DNA from: Brevibacillus laterosporus DSM 25
GTDB lineage: Bacteria; Bacillota; Bacilli; Brevibacillales; Brevibacillaceae
Direction of reading: 5' to 3'
NCBI RefSeq assembly: GCF_002706795.1
Contig: NZ_CP017705.1
Coordinates: 310,001-374,000 of the forward strand
DNA length: 64,000 nucleotides
Shown here: positions 1-8,616 of the stretch, in pieces
How positions within the stretch are numbered: the stretch's first letter is position 1
Layout of the letters: every line of letters begins with the position of its first letter
Translations under genes and position numbers: made by a program
The notes under the pieces: model-generated
The model's input: only the letters and a program-made list of their open reading frames with translations
The model's database searches: none
What the model was told of the DNA's origin: nothing

Positions 1-152
1 TGATGAATTGGTATGTATTTCGTTACTTGGCTGATTACCCCACTCCCACAGTCAATTAATATATTCATTGATTCTGTTTGTAGTAAATAACCAGGGGTAG
101 CTCCTCCAGGTCCTGGATATGGTGATTGAAAGCCTAACACAGTGATACGCAT
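1..152 (-). CDS. MBL-fold metallo-hydrolase, N-terminal fragment (YhfI-like)
   Basis: The first 50 codons of a minus-strand gene that runs off the left edge. It starts at ATG 152-150 with a GGAGAG-type ribosome binding site just upstream. The N-terminus MRITVLGFQSPYPG, followed by GGATPGYLLQ and ILIDCGSGVI, is the typical opening beta-hairpin of the metallo-beta-lactamase fold, closest in pattern to B. subtilis YhfI and RNase Z-like hydrolases. The metal-binding HxHxDH motif would lie outside the window, so activity cannot be judged. It diverges from the YkvI-like gene, and the two start codons are about 50 bp apart. Confidence 0.75.
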   Translation of the reverse strand, partial: MRITVLGFQSPYPGPGGATPGYLLQTESMNILIDCGSGVISQVTKYIPIH

Positions 153-203
153 GTTTTCACTCTCCATTTCATAGGATGTAGTATGGTGGACAGGAGGTAC
201 TCG

Positions 204-1262
204 ATGCAAAAGTCATGGAAAGCTATTTTGCAGATCGCCTTTACTTATATCGGAACGGTTGTAGGTGCTGGATTTGCTTCAGGTCGAGAGATTCTTGAAT
301 TTTTTGTACGTTTTGGACCGTACGGTTTACTTGGAATTGGCATCGCTAGTCTATTATTTGTCTGGTCTGCTATACAGGTCATGCTGGTAGCACAGCGCAT
401 ACAGGCCAAATCCTATCAGGAAGTTAGCTTCTACCTATTTGGCAAAACGATCGGCACTTTTTTTAATACAATATTACTTCTGGTCTTAATCGGGACAACT
501 TCAGTTATGCTTGCCTTTACTGGTTCCCTTTTTAAAGAATCGTTCCATTTACCAGCTCAGATAGGAATTTGGGCAAGTATGATACTTATTTTCCTGGTAA
601 CGGCTAGAGGTATGGGAGCTATCCACACGGTAAATAGTATTTTTGTTCCGATCCTTATTGGATTTACACTGCTTGTCTTCTTTTACACGAAGCCATGGGA
701 TAGTACTGCCACCGTAACCGGCTTGCCTCTTGATGAACTAGAGAGTGACGGATGGCTCCAATCCCCCATCTATTATGTATCGCTTAATGTTGCATTAGCA
801 CAAGCAGTCCTAATCCCTATAGGGCGAGAGTGCTCTTCTAGGCGTACTTTAGTTTACGGAGGCTTAGTTGGTGGATTAGGTATTGGCTTCCTTCTCTTTC
901 TCGCGTATGCATCACTACTCGACAATATGCCCCACGTTCAATTTGTAGATACTCCTACGATTTTCATTTTGTCTGGGCTAGGCAAAACGATTACCTTCCT
1001 GTTTGCGTTATTGGTCTATGCAGAGGTTTTCTCCTCGCTTGTTGCCAATCTGTTTGGCTTAGTTGAACAGGTAAAAAGCTATATTAATCTGCACTTTTCA
1101 CTAATCCTATTGATCATACTGCTAATCTGCTATGGGGTTAGTTTTGTAGGGTTTAGTTCTTTGCTTACTATATTGTACCCGCTTTTTGGACAGATTGTCG
1201 TGTTCTTTTTAGTGATGCTATTTTATCGCCAACTGATGGATCGATCCAGACGATGGAACTGA
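204..1262 (+). CDS. ykvI: YkvI-like multi-pass membrane protein
   Basis: A 352-residue integral membrane protein with about ten hydrophobic segments. The N-terminal signature GTVVGAGFASGRE (residues 17-29) is that of the YkvI family, which belongs to the amino acid/polyamine/organocation (APC) fold superfamily. The substrate is not known. I chose ATG 204 rather than the in-frame ATG at 183, because AGGAGG at 192-197 lies six bases before 204. It is transcribed away from the MBL-fold gene and followed by a hairpin at 1278-1310. It is one of only two substantial plus-strand genes here. The family call is firm; the function is unknown. Confidence 0.82.
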   Translation: MQKSWKAILQIAFTYIGTVVGAGFASGREILEFFVRFGPYGLLGIGIASLLFVWSAIQVMLVAQRIQAKSYQEVSFYLFGKTIGTFFNTILLLVLIGTTSVMLAFTGSLFKESFHLPAQIGIWASMILIFLVTARGMGAIHTVNSIFVPILIGFTLLVFFYTKPWDSTATVTGLPLDELESDGWLQSPIYYVSLNVALAQAVLIPIGRECSSRRTLVYGGLVGGLGIGFLLFLAYASLLDNMPHVQFVDTPTIFILSGLGKTITFLFALLVYAEVFSSLVANLFGLVEQVKSYINLHFSLILLIILLICYGVSFVGFSSLLTILYPLFGQIVVFFLVMLFYRQLMDRSRRWN

Positions 1263-1277
1263 TATTTGCAGGTGCAA

Positions 1278-1316
1278 AAGCTGATTCTGTGTTTTTTCTA
1301 GAATCAGCTTGTTTTC
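1278..1316 (+). terminator. Terminator after ykvI-like gene
   Basis: Perfect 11-bp arms AAGCTGATTCT (1278-1288) and AGAATCAGCTT (1300-1310), then GTTTTC. It sits 16 bp after the stop codon of the YkvI-like gene. The U tract is short, so efficiency may be moderate. Confidence 0.7.
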
Positions 1317-1337
1317 GTTATCTGCTTATTTGCCAAC

Positions 1338-1408
1338 AAAAAAATCATCCCCTCATAAACACTAGTTTAGCAAAAGAAATCCTTGCTTTCAGTGTAGATG
1401 AAGGGATG
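1338..1408 (-). terminator. Long hairpin terminator of korB
   Basis: On the minus strand, about 40 bp after the korB stop, the arms CATCCC..TCAT..ACACT (1346-1365) pair with AGTGT..ATGA..GGGATG (1391-1408). The inner arms AGCAA and TTGCT extend the stem. Seven T residues follow on the transcript side (1338-1344). This is an unusually long intrinsic terminator for the korAB transcript. Confidence 0.75.
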
Positions 1409-1447
1409 TATTGTTATGAGGTAAGAATAGTTATTCTAGCATTTGAC

Positions 1448-2314
1448 TTACGCAAATTCCGCTTGTAATTGATTAAAGAGTTCTTCACCAAGATGCAAAT
1501 CTTTTTTCACAAGAGCTTCTTGATCAAATCCTTTTACCAAATCCTCGTAGCGCTGTTGCTCTGTATTTTGGTACACAATGCCCGTTAGCAAGCCTTTGTT
1601 CGCCATCGAGTGGGACATTGCCATAATCTTATTGTGTTTGTCATAGCCTTCAATACTATCAACTGGTACGATATTTTGTTTGAACCAGTCATATGTGTTC
1701 ACTTTATTAAAGGTTACACAGGGGCTAAATACGTTAATTAACGAGAAGCCTTTATGTTGTATCCCCTTTTCAATAACATCCGTCAGCCCTTTTAAATCAC
1801 TAGATACGGACTGTGCGACAAAAGTAGCTCCCGCTGACAAGGCTAATTCGATAGGAGAAATAGCTTGTTCAATCGCACCAGCAGGGGTAGATTTAGTTAC
1901 AAAACCTGCCGCAGAGCGAGGCGAAGTTTGACCTTTAGTAAGTCCATAGATCTGGTTATCCATAACAATATACGTAATATCCATATTACGTCGAATCGCA
2001 TGAACAGTATGCCCCATCCCAATGGCGAAACCATCTCCGTCTCCACCAGATGCAATGACAGTTAATTCACGGTTTGCCATTTTTAGACCTTGGGCGATTG
2101 GTAAAGCTCGACCATGTACACCGTGGAAACCATAGCAATTGATATAACCAGAAATACGTCCTGAACAACCAATACCAGACACGACGGCTAAGTTTTCTGG
2201 TTCCAATCCCACGTTTGCTGCTGCCCGTTGAATTGCAGCTTGTACGGAGAAGTCACCACACCCTGGACACCAGTTTGGCTTGGTACTATTGCGAAACTCT
2301 TTGAACGTCGCCAT
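1448..2314 (-). CDS. korB: 2-oxoacid:ferredoxin oxidoreductase, beta subunit
   Basis: The thiamine-diphosphate-binding subunit of a two-subunit 2-oxoacid:ferredoxin (flavodoxin) oxidoreductase. The enzyme oxidatively decarboxylates a 2-oxoacid, probably 2-oxoglutarate or pyruvate, to the acyl-CoA. At 288 residues it has the usual length. CPGCGDF at 16-22 and GDGDG at 91-95 form the ThDP/Mg site. There is no cysteine set for extra FeS clusters. ATG 2314 has AAGGGG upstream. The start lies inside the 3' end of korA (29-bp overlap), so the two subunits are translationally coupled. The substrate cannot be told from sequence alone. Placement downstream of spoVS is common in Bacilli that lack tdh/kbl at this spot. 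Confidence 0.93.
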   Translation of the reverse strand: MATFKEFRNSTKPNWCPGCGDFSVQAAIQRAAANVGLEPENLAVVSGIGCSGRISGYINCYGFHGVHGRALPIAQGLKMANRELTVIASGGDGDGFAIGMGHTVHAIRRNMDITYIVMDNQIYGLTKGQTSPRSAAGFVTKSTPAGAIEQAISPIELALSAGATFVAQSVSSDLKGLTDVIEKGIQHKGFSLINVFSPCVTFNKVNTYDWFKQNIVPVDSIEGYDKHNKIMAMSHSMANKGLLTGIVYQNTEQQRYEDLVKGFDQEALVKKDLHLGEELFNQLQAEFA

Positions 2315-4064
2315 CTTTTATCAGCCCCTTGACTTGTGTATAAATTTCGTTCGGTAAGAACGGATTTCCATCGTATTTTAACACGTTCTCCAGTCTATCA
2401 GCACAGCCTACATTCAATTTAACTAGATTGGCGATTTGACCAGTCGCGTTATTTTCAACCACAATAATCTTTTTAGCTTGATCTACGTAAGGTTTGATGG
2501 CTTCTACAGGGAATGGGTGAAGCAATCTGATTTGAGCATGATTTACCTTTAGTCCATCTGCTTCTAAACGTGTACGCGCTTCTTCTACTGTACCCCCGAC
2601 AGAGTTAATAGAAACCAATAGTACATCAGACTCTACACCCTCACCATTAATGCGAACCGGAGTTGGGAATTTAGCAGGAAGTACATCTAATTTGCGTAAG
2701 CGTTTATCCATTTGGGCTTTACGGTTCGTTGGACTTTCTGATGGTTTACCTGTTTGGTCATGCTCTACCCCTGTTACGTGGTGAAGACCAAATTTTTGAC
2801 CTGGAATGACGCGTGGAGATACGCCATCCTCTGTTACCTGATAACGCTGGAACATCGTACCAGCCTCTGTTTCTGGGAGCTCCTGACCCGCAAGTAGCTT
2901 TCCTCGACGAATCTCAACACGATTATAATCAAGCGGTTCGACGGTTTGTTTACCAAGTGATAATGCCAAATCGGTAATCAGAATAACCGGTACTTGATAT
3001 TCTTCCGCAATATTAAAAGCTTCTACTGCATCATAGAAGCATTCTTCAACCGATGTAGGTGCCATTACTACCTTAGGAATTTCACCATGTGTACCATTGA
3101 TCATGGCATTAACATCTGATTGTTCTTGTTTTGTAGGTAGACCTGTAGAAGGACCGCCACGTTGTGTATCTACAATCACGACAGGCATCTCGGTCATTCC
3201 TGCTAAACCGATCGCTTCCATCATGAGAGACAGACCAGGACCAGCTGATGCGGTCAATGCACGCACACCACCGTAGCTAGCTCCAATTGCCATTGTAATA
3301 GCTGCAATTTCATCCTCTGTTTGTATAACTGTACCGCCAAATTTCGGTAATTTTTTAATAAGATATTCCATGATCTCAGACGCTGGTGTGATTGGGTATG
3401 CAGGCATAAAGCGGACTCCGGCCGTCAAACACCCTAGAGCTATCGCATCATTACCGATCATGAAAAGACGTTTGTTTCCATCTGCCGGCTCTAGTTGGAA
3501 TTCTGGAAGTTGTCCACCTGTTAATTCATTTACAAATTGTGCTCCACGAGTAATCGCTTGCATGTTTAATTCGACTACTTTTTCACCTTTACGCAAGAAC
3601 ATGTCCTCTACAATGTTTCGGTATCCTTCAACTGGAATACCAAGGATTGCACTGGTTGCCCCAATGGACACCATGTTCTTCATTAAGGAAGTACCCAATT
3701 CATCAGCAATTTCAGTTAGTGGAACAGCTAATAGGCGAACAGACTGTAATCCTTCTGGCAACACTGGGTTGAATTTAGCATCTGCTATGATGACTCCGCC
3801 TTCACGTAACTCTGGAGCATTAACATCAATCGTTTCCTGGTCAAACGCTACCAGCATATCTAGGACATCCGAAATGGCCTGAACAGGCTTCGTGCTTACA
3901 CGAATTTTGTTATTGGTATGTCCTCCTTTAATACGCGAGGAGAAATGACGGTAACCATACAGATAATAACCCATGCGGTTCATGGCAATAGAGAAGATTT
4001 CACCCGTACTTTCAATACCTTCCCCTTGTTGTCCTCCAACTTTCCAAGAAAGTTGACTAATCAT
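2286..4064 (-). CDS. korA: 2-oxoacid:ferredoxin oxidoreductase, fused gamma-alpha subunit
   Basis: A 592-residue partner of KorB. Residues 1 to about 190 are the gamma (2-oxoacid:acceptor, CoA-side) domain, with GGQQGEG at 10-16. From about 200 on comes the alpha (pyrimidine-binding) domain with the YPITPASE motif, and then the transketolase C-terminal-like domain. ATG 4064 follows GGGGTGG. Upstream lies a 575-bp region with a candidate promoter and a dyad (separate entries). The gamma-alpha fusion is the normal form of this enzyme in aerobic Bacillota. It feeds reduced ferredoxin or a similar carrier. The choice of 2-oxoglutarate over pyruvate is by family custom and is not proven here. Confidence 0.93.
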   Translation of the reverse strand: MISQLSWKVGGQQGEGIESTGEIFSIAMNRMGYYLYGYRHFSSRIKGGHTNNKIRVSTKPVQAISDVLDMLVAFDQETIDVNAPELREGGVIIADAKFNPVLPEGLQSVRLLAVPLTEIADELGTSLMKNMVSIGATSAILGIPVEGYRNIVEDMFLRKGEKVVELNMQAITRGAQFVNELTGGQLPEFQLEPADGNKRLFMIGNDAIALGCLTAGVRFMPAYPITPASEIMEYLIKKLPKFGGTVIQTEDEIAAITMAIGASYGGVRALTASAGPGLSLMMEAIGLAGMTEMPVVIVDTQRGGPSTGLPTKQEQSDVNAMINGTHGEIPKVVMAPTSVEECFYDAVEAFNIAEEYQVPVILITDLALSLGKQTVEPLDYNRVEIRRGKLLAGQELPETEAGTMFQRYQVTEDGVSPRVIPGQKFGLHHVTGVEHDQTGKPSESPTNRKAQMDKRLRKLDVLPAKFPTPVRINGEGVESDVLLVSINSVGGTVEEARTRLEADGLKVNHAQIRLLHPFPVEAIKPYVDQAKKIIVVENNATGQIANLVKLNVGCADRLENVLKYDGNPFLPNEIYTQVKGLIKDGDVQRVSQ

Positions 4065-4142
4065 GAAATTCCACCCCTTCAGCGACTGTGAGAAAATCTA
4101 CAATCATCATTCAATCCGAACTGCACACAGCTGTCATTCAGC

Positions 4143-4170
4143 ATTTGTCTATGTAATATAGTAGACAAAT
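4143..4170. promoter_or_regulatory. Operator-like dyad upstream of korA
   Basis: ATTTGTCTA (4143-4151) and TAGACAAAT (4162-4170) are perfect 9-bp arms around a 10-bp AT-rich centre. No T tract follows on either strand, so a DNA operator or an mRNA leader structure fits better than a terminator. It lies about 80 bp before the korA start. No regulator can be named. Confidence 0.55.
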
Positions 4171-4581
4171 TGTGAAGAATTTGTGTATAAGCAAGACCAA
4201 TTTTAGACCTAGCTTATTCAAATTGCAAGTACTTTTCCTAAAGATGGTTGCATTGTGTAAATAAATGTACTCGGTATATTAATGATCTTCTGAAGTAATT
4301 GTAACATGTTCCCATAAAGTCGCAACTATTTTTACTAAAAATTTAGAAGGTTTTGTCCTTCCATTGAAGCTGATTCATTAGCTATTCTTTATATCTTCGT
4401 CGATTTTAGCGCTGAAAGCAAGTCATGTTTATTTTTTTGTTTTCTGACTGCTTGGACATCTTTTTTACGATGTAATTTTGAGGATAATTATATGTAAATA
4501 CTATAAGAAAGCCAAGCCAATCGACTGATAGGCTTGGCATCTAACTCTCTTTGTTAGCAGGCTTGTTTCTTACCCTGCAAA

Positions 4582-4616
4582 TAAAAAACCTGTTTATTCC
4601 CAAGAGGACAAACAGG
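4582..4616 (-). terminator. Terminator of spoVS
   Basis: CCTGTTT (4589-4595) pairs with AAACAGG (4610-4616). On the minus strand the stem is followed by six T residues (4583-4588). It lies 24 bp beyond the spoVS stop. Confidence 0.75.
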
Positions 4617-4639
4617 TGAATAGGTAGGTTAGTTCTCTA

Positions 4640-4900
4640 TCATCTGGGTTCCACAATCAATTTTATGGCTGTACGCTCTTCTCCATCAATTATAATGTCT
4701 GTAAAGGCTGGGATACAAATCAAATCAACACCACTAGGCGCTACGAATCCACGTGCGATAGCTACTGCCTTCACAGCTTGATTGAGCGCCCCCGCTCCAA
4801 TAGCTTGAATCTCAGCGGCCCCGCGCTCACGGAGTACGCCTGCAAGAGCACCAGCAACAGAGTTGGGGTTAGACTTTGCTGAAACTTTTAATACGTCCAT
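4640..4900 (-). CDS. spoVS: Stage V sporulation protein S
   Basis: An 86-residue Alba-like protein, very strongly conserved. MDVLKVSAKSNPNSVAGALA, GAGALNQAVKAVAIARG and the IKLIVEPR end are hallmark stretches. In B. subtilis it acts at septation and engulfment and is needed for later stages of sporulation. ATG 4900 has GGGAGG upstream. A good sigma-H promoter lies at 4948-4973, matching known regulation of this gene. A terminator follows directly, so it is probably transcribed alone or by read-through from ymdB. Confidence 0.97.
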   Translation of the reverse strand: MDVLKVSAKSNPNSVAGALAGVLRERGAAEIQAIGAGALNQAVKAVAIARGFVAPSGVDLICIPAFTDIIIDGEERTAIKLIVEPR

Positions 4901-4947
4901 CCTTTGTACCTCCCGTCAGATAGAATAACTCTTATCTCTAGAATGAT

Positions 4948-4973
4948 ATTCGCATAACCCCTAAAAATTCCTG
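4948..4973 (-). promoter_or_regulatory. Sigma-H-type promoter of spoVS
   Basis: On the minus strand, AGGAATT (4972-4966), 13 bp, then CGAAT (4952-4948). This fits the sigma-H pattern RnAGGAnnT with HGAAT at 11-14 bp, and lies about 50 bp before the spoVS start. B. subtilis spoVS is known to be sigma-H controlled; the site here is read from sequence. Confidence 0.7.
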
Positions 4974-5015
4974 CCTTTTACGATTAATATTCGCAAAATT
5001 CGAATCTACCTTGTA

Positions 5016-5810
5016 TTATTCCATAAAAGGACAAGTGGCGTCAATTCGAATTCGATCTATCTTTGTAGTTTTTCCTGTTGACTTATCAAGGGTAAAGAGA
5101 ACACCATTTAGTTGTGTCGGTCCTTCTGCTACTTCAAATCTAACAGGTAATTGTGTTAAAAACTTCATAATAACTGCGCTACGCTCCATACCCAGAATCC
5201 CATCTGTTGGACCGCACATCCCTGCATCAGTAATATAGCCTGTACCATTAGGTAAGATTCGTTCATCTCCTGTTTGTACATGGGTATGTGTTCCAACCAT
5301 TGCGCTAATTTTGCCATCGAGATACCAGCCTAGTGCCTGTTTTTCTGATGTAGCCTCAGCATGCACATCTACAAAAATATATTTGGTACGCTTTCTTGCT
5401 TCTTCTACTAGTTGCTCTGCCGTTTCAAACGGACACATCAATGGTGGTAAAAAGGTTCTCCCTTGTACATTAATGATAGCTACCTCTCCCAGATGTGTTT
5501 GAACATAGGTAAGACCTCTACCTGGAGTTCCCTCAGGAAAATTTGCCGGTCGAACGATACGTGAGTCCTCATCTATAAAATCAAAAATTTCTCGATTATC
5601 CCACGTGTGATTCCCCATCGTGATCGCCTGAACACCCACCTGAAAAAACTCATTAGCAATTTTTCGCGTAATTCCACGTCCATGTGCTGCATTTTCACCG
5701 TTTACTACAATCAGATCAGGAGTATATTTACGTTTCAGACGTGGTACATATTCTTTCACAATTTCTCTTCCTGGAGAACCTACAATATCCCCAATAAATA
5801 ATAATTTCAT
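5016..5810 (-). CDS. ymdB: YmdB, 2',3'-cAMP/cGMP phosphodiesterase
   Basis: A calcineurin-like metallophosphoesterase of 264 residues, the same length as B. subtilis YmdB. Metal ligands are seen in GDIVGS near the N-terminus, NGEN, GNHTWD, the HAEAT motif and GTHTHVQT. In B. subtilis the enzyme hydrolyses 2',3'-cyclic nucleotides and is needed for switching to biofilm and nanotube states. A GTG nine bases upstream (5819) is in frame but forms part of the ribosome binding site GAGGTGAT, so ATG 5810 is the start. It lies between rny and spoVS, as in B. subtilis. Confidence 0.95.
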   Translation of the reverse strand: MKLLFIGDIVGSPGREIVKEYVPRLKRKYTPDLIVVNGENAAHGRGITRKIANEFFQVGVQAITMGNHTWDNREIFDFIDEDSRIVRPANFPEGTPGRGLTYVQTHLGEVAIINVQGRTFLPPLMCPFETAEQLVEEARKRTKYIFVDVHAEATSEKQALGWYLDGKISAMVGTHTHVQTGDERILPNGTGYITDAGMCGPTDGILGMERSAVIMKFLTQLPVRFEVAEGPTQLNGVLFTLDKSTGKTTKIDRIRIDATCPFME

Positions 5811-5932
5811 TCTAATCACCTCTACTATTCGTTCTTTAAAGAAAATGGGCGATGACCAAGTCTCTATTGCCAGCAGAAGCTTGATTGTACATATAGAGAT
5901 GAGAATTTAGATAAATTCCTATCTTGTCAAAA

Positions 5933-5961
5933 AAATAAAGTGGCATCTCGCCACTTTATTT
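5933..5961 (-). terminator. Terminator of rny
   Basis: A perfect 12-bp stem, AAATAAAGTGGC (5933-5944) and GCCACTTTATTT (5950-5961), with a 5-nt loop. Seven T residues follow on the minus strand. The upper arm touches the rny stop codon. Confidence 0.85.
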
Positions 5962-7512
5962 TTACTTCGCGTATTCAACAGCGCGGGTTTCCCGAATCAC
6001 TGTTACGCGTATATGTCCTGGATAATCCAGCTCATTTTCAATACGTTTCGTAATTTCCCGAGCTAACCTCATTGCCTCAGCATCATCAATTTTTTCTGGC
6101 TGTACCATCACTCGCACTTCTCGGCCTGCCTGGATTGCATATGATTTTTCTACGCCATCGAAGGATTCGGAGATTTCCTCCAGTTTCTCCAAGCGTTTAA
6201 TATATGTTTCCAAGGTTTCACGGCGAGCGCCTGGACGTGCAGCAGAAAGGGCATCAGCTGCAGCTACTAACATTGCAATAACAGAGGTAGGTTCTGTATC
6301 ACCATGGTGAGAAGCAATACTGTTGATAACAACAGGGTGCTCATTGTACTTCTTCGCTAGTTCCACGCCAATCTCTACATGAGAACCCTCTACTTCATGA
6401 TCAATTGCTTTACCGATATCATGTAACAAACCTGATCTTTTTGCCAGTTTAACGTCTTCTTTCAATTCCGCAGCCATAAGACCAGCAAGATGAGCTACTT
6501 CCATTGAATGTTTCAAGACATTTTGTCCATAACTTGTACGGTAACGCAAGCGTCCTAAAATCTTTATTAAATCAGGATGTAATCCGTGTACATCTGTCTC
6601 AAATGTTGCTTGTTCCCCGTACTCACGAATACGTTCATCTACTTCACGTCGTGATTTCTCTACCATTTCCTCAATACGAGCCGGGTGAATACGTCCGTCT
6701 GCCACCAGCTTATCGAGGGCGGTTTTAGCAATTTCACGTCGAATCGGGTCAAAGCCTGAAAGAATAACTGCCTCAGGAGTATCATCAATAATAAGATCAA
6801 TACCAGTTAATGTCTCTAGTGCTCGAATGTTACGACCTTCACGACCGATAATTCGACCTTTCATTTCATCATTGGGAAGAGTAACAACTGAAACGGTCGT
6901 CTCTGCCACATGATCTGCCGCGCAGCGTTGGATAGCTGTTGTGATAATCTCACGAGCTTTTTTGTCAGCGTCCTCTTTAGCATGCGTTTCAATATCCTTG
7001 ATCATAATTGCCATGTCATGGCGTACTTCGTTTTCTACGTTTGTTAAAATAATCGTTTTTGCTTCATCTTGAGTTAGTCCTGAAATGCGTTCGAGTTCAG
7101 CAACTTGATCTTTATATAATTGCTCAACCTTGGCTTGCAACTCAGTAATTGATTTTTCACGGTCGCTCTGCTCTACTTCTTTACGTTCCAATTGGTCCAG
7201 CTTTCGGTCAAGAGACTCCTCTTTTTGAAGGATACGTCTCTCTTGACGCTGAATTTCGTTCCGACGCTCTTTGATTTCATGATCAGCATCTGTACGCAGC
7301 TTAAACACTTCGTCTTTGGCTTCTAAGACTTTTTCCTTTTTCACTGCCTCCGCATCGCGTTTTGCTTCTTCGACGATTTGCTTCGCCGCCTCTTCTGCGC
7401 TTGAAATTTTGGCTTCTGCAATGGATTTACGTAAGAAGTATCCGACCCCAAAACCAATTGCTAGTGCTACCAACAATAGCAAAACTAACAATAGTGGGTT
7501 AGATAGATCCAT
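5962..7512 (-). CDS. rny: Ribonuclease Y
   Basis: A 516-residue membrane-anchored endoribonuclease that starts decay of many mRNAs in Bacillota. The order is: one membrane helix (residues 6-25), a long coiled coil (about 30-180), a KH domain with GREGRNIR (223-230), and an HD domain whose HD pair is in LLHDIGKA (362-369). ATG 7512 gives MDLSNPLL and the family length; further in-frame codons upstream encode no membrane-anchor sequence and are leader. The AGGAGGTG site lies 13 bases before the start, longer than usual. A sigma-A promoter (7781-7810) and a terminator-like hairpin (7663-7689) lie in the leader. Confidence 0.96.
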   Translation of the reverse strand: MDLSNPLLLVLLLLVALAIGFGVGYFLRKSIAEAKISSAEEAAKQIVEEAKRDAEAVKKEKVLEAKDEVFKLRTDADHEIKERRNEIQRQERRILQKEESLDRKLDQLERKEVEQSDREKSITELQAKVEQLYKDQVAELERISGLTQDEAKTIILTNVENEVRHDMAIMIKDIETHAKEDADKKAREIITTAIQRCAADHVAETTVSVVTLPNDEMKGRIIGREGRNIRALETLTGIDLIIDDTPEAVILSGFDPIRREIAKTALDKLVADGRIHPARIEEMVEKSRREVDERIREYGEQATFETDVHGLHPDLIKILGRLRYRTSYGQNVLKHSMEVAHLAGLMAAELKEDVKLAKRSGLLHDIGKAIDHEVEGSHVEIGVELAKKYNEHPVVINSIASHHGDTEPTSVIAMLVAAADALSAARPGARRETLETYIKRLEKLEEISESFDGVEKSYAIQAGREVRVMVQPEKIDDAEAMRLAREITKRIENELDYPGHIRVTVIRETRAVEYAK

Positions 7513-7662
7513 ACGTGTTCTCTTACACCTCCTTTGTCTATGACTTTTACATTTCTCATACAAATCATTTTTTTCTTGGTGATTCCTATCATCTTCATAT
7601 CTTGGTACACCAAATGAAAACCAAGTAAGAGCGAGGAAGGAAACATTTGGCATCCATAGCCT

Positions 7663-7689
7663 AAAAAACAAGACCGATGCGACTCGGTC
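7663..7689 (-). terminator. Terminator-like hairpin in the rny leader
   Basis: On the minus strand GACCGA (7689-7684), loop GTCGCA, TCGGTC (7677-7672), then TTG and six T residues (7668-7663). It lies between the predicted rny promoter and the rny start, so it could act as an attenuator. The stem is only 6 bp. Confidence 0.5.
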
Positions 7690-7780
7690 GACTGCAATCA
7701 TGATAGACATAGGTCTCATGGATGTTCAGTTATGGATTGCTAATCGCAAAAAGTTATCAAACACCAAGTAATACAAACCT

Positions 7781-7810
7781 ATTTTATTATTTGCGAACAA
7801 GCCTTGTCAA
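7781..7810 (-). promoter_or_regulatory. Sigma-A promoter of rny
   Basis: Minus strand TTGACA (7810-7805), 18 bp, TAAAAT (7786-7781). A near-consensus housekeeping promoter between recX and rny. Confidence 0.72.
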
Positions 7811-7872
7811 GGAGTAGACCTTGTGGGGAGTAGGATTGCTTCGAATAGGGAAGGATTATACAGTATACGCCC

Positions 7873-8535
7873 TCACTGCTCATCTTCTTCCTCAGTCCAG
7901 TTTTTTGTTCTCCATTCATTTCTTACCTGTTGAACAATAGAATGCGAAAAACCTTTCCGTAACAAAAATTGTAAGAGCTTATGCTCTGTTTTTTGATCGA
8001 TTGGGGCTGTTTTCCTTGCCAATTTTCCTCGTAATAAAGAACGAGCTGCATCTAGCTCCTGTTCATATTCTATTCTTCCCAATACTTTTTCTATCAAACT
8101 TGGGGCAATTCCCTTCTGCTTCAATTCCATCTTTAGCATATAAGCTCCCCGAGGTTTCAAACGTAGTCTCTCTTCTACCCATTTTTTAGCAAACAACTCA
8201 TCATTTACATACCCTTCTCGCGTACACTTCTCTACTATTCGTTCCGCTAGTTCTAGTGAAAACTCCTTACCCATTAGATATCTTTCCACTTCTCTGGAAC
8301 TCCGTGGACGATAGCTAAGATAATTGATAGCAGCCAAATAGGCTCTGTTCTCTTGATCCGCTCGTAATACCTCTGCGAAAAAATTACTATCTACCTCTGT
8401 CCCTTTCATCAAGTGATACTTAATGAAGACTTCCTCGTGCACTTCAAATGCAAATTCATTGTCCAGATCAATCAAATATACCTGTTTTCGTTTAGAATCC
8501 CTATGAACGGCCGTGATTACCCCTGAGGTTTTCAT
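7873..8535 (-). CDS. recX: Regulatory protein RecX
   Basis: A 220-residue modulator of RecA filaments. It contains the RecX three-helix repeats, including the AINYLSYRPRSSREVERYL stretch near residues 94-112 and KWVEERLRLKPRGAYMLKMEL near the middle. The C-terminus is acidic. ATG 8535 follows GGAGG. It lies just downstream of recA past the recA terminator, the usual recA-recX arrangement, so expression may depend on read-through. Confidence 0.93.
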   Translation of the reverse strand: MKTSGVITAVHRDSKRKQVYLIDLDNEFAFEVHEEVFIKYHLMKGTEVDSNFFAEVLRADQENRAYLAAINYLSYRPRSSREVERYLMGKEFSLELAERIVEKCTREGYVNDELFAKKWVEERLRLKPRGAYMLKMELKQKGIAPSLIEKVLGRIEYEQELDAARSLLRGKLARKTAPIDQKTEHKLLQFLLRKGFSHSIVQQVRNEWRTKNWTEEEDEQ

Positions 8536-8575
8536 ATTTCCTCCTACTCTTATCGAAACTGCCTTCTCTTTACAT

Positions 8576-8607
8576 AAAAAGCCTGTCGCACAGAATACGA
8601 CAGGCTT
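8576..8607 (-). terminator. Terminator between recA and recX
   Basis: AAGCCTGTCG (8579-8588) and CGACAGGCTT (8598-8607), a perfect 10-bp stem, with a T5 run on the minus strand. Read-through would set the RecX to RecA ratio. Confidence 0.85.
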
Positions 8608-8616
8608 ACATCTCTT

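Larger units (their letters stand above)
4065..4639. other. korA upstream intergenic region
   Basis: 575 bp with no supportable gene. It holds, from right to left on the minus strand, the spoVS terminator (4582-4616), a second GC-rich dyad GCCAAGCC (4511-4518) / GGCTTGGC (4531-4538), a possible korA promoter (TTGCGA, 16 bp, TACAAT, about 4300-4327) and a 28-bp dyad at 4143-4170. The predicted korA leader is about 230 nt. Confidence 0.6.
7513..7872. other. recX-rny intergenic region and rny leader
   Basis: 360 bp without a supportable gene. It contains the rny promoter (7781-7810), and a leader of about 260 nt with a hairpin plus T run. An open frame continues upstream of the rny start but has no ribosome binding site and is not conserved in type. 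Confidence 0.6.

Noticed and set aside
1253-1468. 71-codon plus-strand frame after the YkvI-like gene
   Set aside because: It overlaps the end of that gene and runs through two terminators; the protein has no family pattern and the start has no ribosome binding site.
3370-3882. 170-codon plus-strand frame opposite korA
   Set aside because: It lies wholly inside the well-supported korA gene on the other strand; composition is that of an antisense shadow.
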